This document shows positions 6,053-6,926 of a DNA stretch of 6,926 bases, piece after piece. Source of the DNA: Gemmatimonadota bacterium. GTDB taxonomy: Bacteria; Gemmatimonadota; Gemmatimonadetes; Gemmatimonadales; Gemmatimonadaceae. The notes beneath the pieces are model-generated. The model worked only from the letters and a program-made list of their open reading frames with translations. It was not told the origin of the DNA and did no database searches. Where the stretch lies: the NCBI GenBank assembly GCA_028287205.1, contig JAQBQC010000071.1:1-6926 (forward strand), given 5' to 3'. The position numbers and the translations under genes are program-made. Every line of letters starts with the position of its first letter. The first letter of the stretch is position 1.

Positions 6053-6070
6053 GCGTGATTCCCGTCACGC
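6053..6070. promoter_or_regulatory. CRP/FNR-family-type binding site
   Basis: GCGTGA-TTCCCG-TCACGC is a perfect inverted repeat with six-base arms and a six-base spacer. It contains the GTGA-N6-TCAC core and spacing known for CRP-family regulators, although the outer bases are CG rather than the usual TG/CA. Its centre (6061.5) is about 42.5 bases before the predicted lipoprotein transcription start and about 80.5 before that of the kinase. Both are near positions used by class II and class I activators. The regulator itself is not in the window. Confidence 0.5.
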
Positions 6071-6106
6071 AGTGATCGTATTGTGTCATGCAGAAGCCGT
6101 GAACAA

Positions 6107-6135
6107 TTGGAATACGCACAGATTGCCGGTATGAT
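6107..6135 (+). promoter_or_regulatory. Sigma70-type promoter of the kinase gene
   Basis: TTGGAA (6107-6112), a 17-base spacer, and TATGAT (6130-6135) match the consensus at four and five of six positions with ideal spacing. The predicted first transcribed base is about 6142, the A of the kinase start codon. No ribosome binding site precedes that ATG, so the mRNA is probably leaderless. Confidence 0.6.
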
Positions 6136-6141
6136 TTAGCG

Positions 6142-6926
6142 ATGACACGCGCCTACGTCGACGACGTCTCCGCAGAACGACTCGCATCGCTCCAGGAACA
6201 GAATCTGGAGCTGTCGCGCCTGATCGCAGAGCTCCGAAACGAGGCGGCGCTGCGCACCCAGTTTCTGTCGAATATCTCGCACGATCTGCGTACGCCGCTC
6301 ACCGCCATCATCACGCACGGCGAGATCCTGCGCGATGGCATTCTCGGCGAGCTCACCGCGCGGCAGAAGGACAGCGTGAGCGGCATCATCGGGGGTGGCC
6401 GTCAGCTGCTCGACATGATCGGCGAGATCCTCACGTACGCGCGCGGCGCCGCCAATCAGCTCACGCTCACGCGCAGCGAGTTCAGCCTCGAGTCCGTCGT
6501 CGAGCAGGTATGCGCGCTCAACGAGTCGCTCGTCGCGAAGAAGGGACACACGCTCGCCGTCACGATCGAGCCCGGCCTTCCGCCGCTCTACGCAGACCGC
6601 GAGAAGATCGCGCACGTGCTCGGCAATCTCCTCGGCAATGCGATCGACTTCACCCTGCCCGGCGGGCGAGTGTGGGTCCGCTGCACGCGCGGCACCCCAA
6701 CCGATCGCGGGCACGCGATGCTCATCGAGGTCGGCGACAGCGGAATCGGCATCGCGCCGGAGCATCACGAGCTCGTCTTTCGCGAGTTCGCGCAGGTCGA
6801 TGCGTCGGCGTCGCGGCAGCATCACGGCACGGGGCTCGGGCTCGCGATCGCGCGCAAGTTCGTCGAGCTGCACGATGGCCGTCTCTGGGTGGAGAGCGTT
6901 CTGGGCGCAGGCAGCCGCTTCTTCTT
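6142..6926 (+). CDS. Soluble sensor histidine kinase (HisKA-HATPase), 3' end cut by window edge
   Basis: 261 residues are visible and the frame is open at the right edge. Residues about 8-45 are a charged helix likely to form a coiled coil (ERLASLQEQNLELSRLIAEL). The HisKA domain follows with the H-box FLSNISHDLRTPLTAI, and His47 is the expected phosphorylation site. The HATPase domain has the N-box HVLGNLLGNAIDFT (Asn166), G1 DSGIGI (199-204), the F-box FREFAQVDAS and G2 GTGLGLAIARKF (229-240). The last residues GSRFF are the usual final strand, so the kinase core is essentially complete. There is no signal peptide, transmembrane helix or recognisable sensor domain before HisKA, so it is cytoplasmic and may sense through a partner or through domains beyond the edge, such as a receiver. 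The upstream frame has a stop at 6100-6102 and no other start codon before ATG 6142. The partner regulator is not visible. Confidence 0.93.
   Translation, partial: MTRAYVDDVSAERLASLQEQNLELSRLIAELRNEAALRTQFLSNISHDLRTPLTAIITHGEILRDGILGELTARQKDSVSGIIGGGRQLLDMIGEILTYARGAANQLTLTRSEFSLESVVEQVCALNESLVAKKGHTLAVTIEPGLPPLYADREKIAHVLGNLLGNAIDFTLPGGRVWVRCTRGTPTDRGHAMLIEVGDSGIGIAPEHHELVFREFAQVDASASRQHHGTGLGLAIARKFVELHDGRLWVESVLGAGSRFF

Noticed and set aside
1..6926. Mobile element, prophage, defence system or CRISPR array
   Set aside because: No transposase, integrase, terminal repeats, regularly spaced repeats or tRNA-like structures were seen. All five genes are housekeeping or envelope/signalling families of uniform composition.

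Overview
The window is high-GC DNA, roughly two thirds G+C by eye, with codon third positions dominated by G and C. It comes from a bacterium with lipoproteins and a peptidoglycan-recycling pathway. The glycine-zipper lipoprotein opens its mature part with a Cys-Lys-Lys-Ser-Asp start followed by a run of Gln/Asp/Ala residues. That style and the overall gene set remind me of Gemmatimonadota, but this is an impression and cannot be proven from the window. Five protein genes fill almost all of the sequence. I see no RNA genes, mobile elements or CRISPR arrays.

Left part (1-3077, minus strand): a tight operon read right to left, murQ - anmK - nagZ. The genes are joined by two 4-base stop/start overlaps (GTGA, then ATGA), which points to translational coupling. 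Together they encode the cytoplasmic recycling of cell-wall amino sugars. NagZ releases GlcNAc and 1,6-anhydro-MurNAc (peptides) from muropeptides, AnmK phosphorylates and opens anhydro-MurNAc to MurNAc-6-P, and MurQ removes the lactyl ether to give GlcNAc-6-P. The nagZ 3' end lies beyond the left edge.

Middle (3078-5008): a 95-base divergent promoter region carries a perfect 17-base palindrome. It separates murQ from a plus-strand gene for a gamma-glutamyltranspeptidase with a lipoprotein signal. A GTG start with a good ribosome binding site is preferred for this gene over an upstream ATG. After its stop, a long, nearly perfect hairpin lies between two convergent genes and probably terminates both.

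Right part (5069-6926): a minus-strand lipoprotein has a Pro/Ala linker, a beta-rich domain and a GxxxG glycine-zipper segment. Divergent from it is the 5' part of a soluble histidine kinase (HisKA + HATPase). The 197-base region between them holds an extended -10 promoter without a -35 for the lipoprotein gene, and a strong -35/-10 promoter for the kinase that would give a leaderless mRNA. Between these promoters is a GTGA-N6-TCAC palindrome of CRP/FNR type, placed as a class II activator site for the lipoprotein gene.

The genes are recognisable families. The less ordinary content is in the arrangement: a membrane-anchored gamma-glutamyl hydrolase sharing a control region with a wall-recycling operon, and the regulatory layout on the right.
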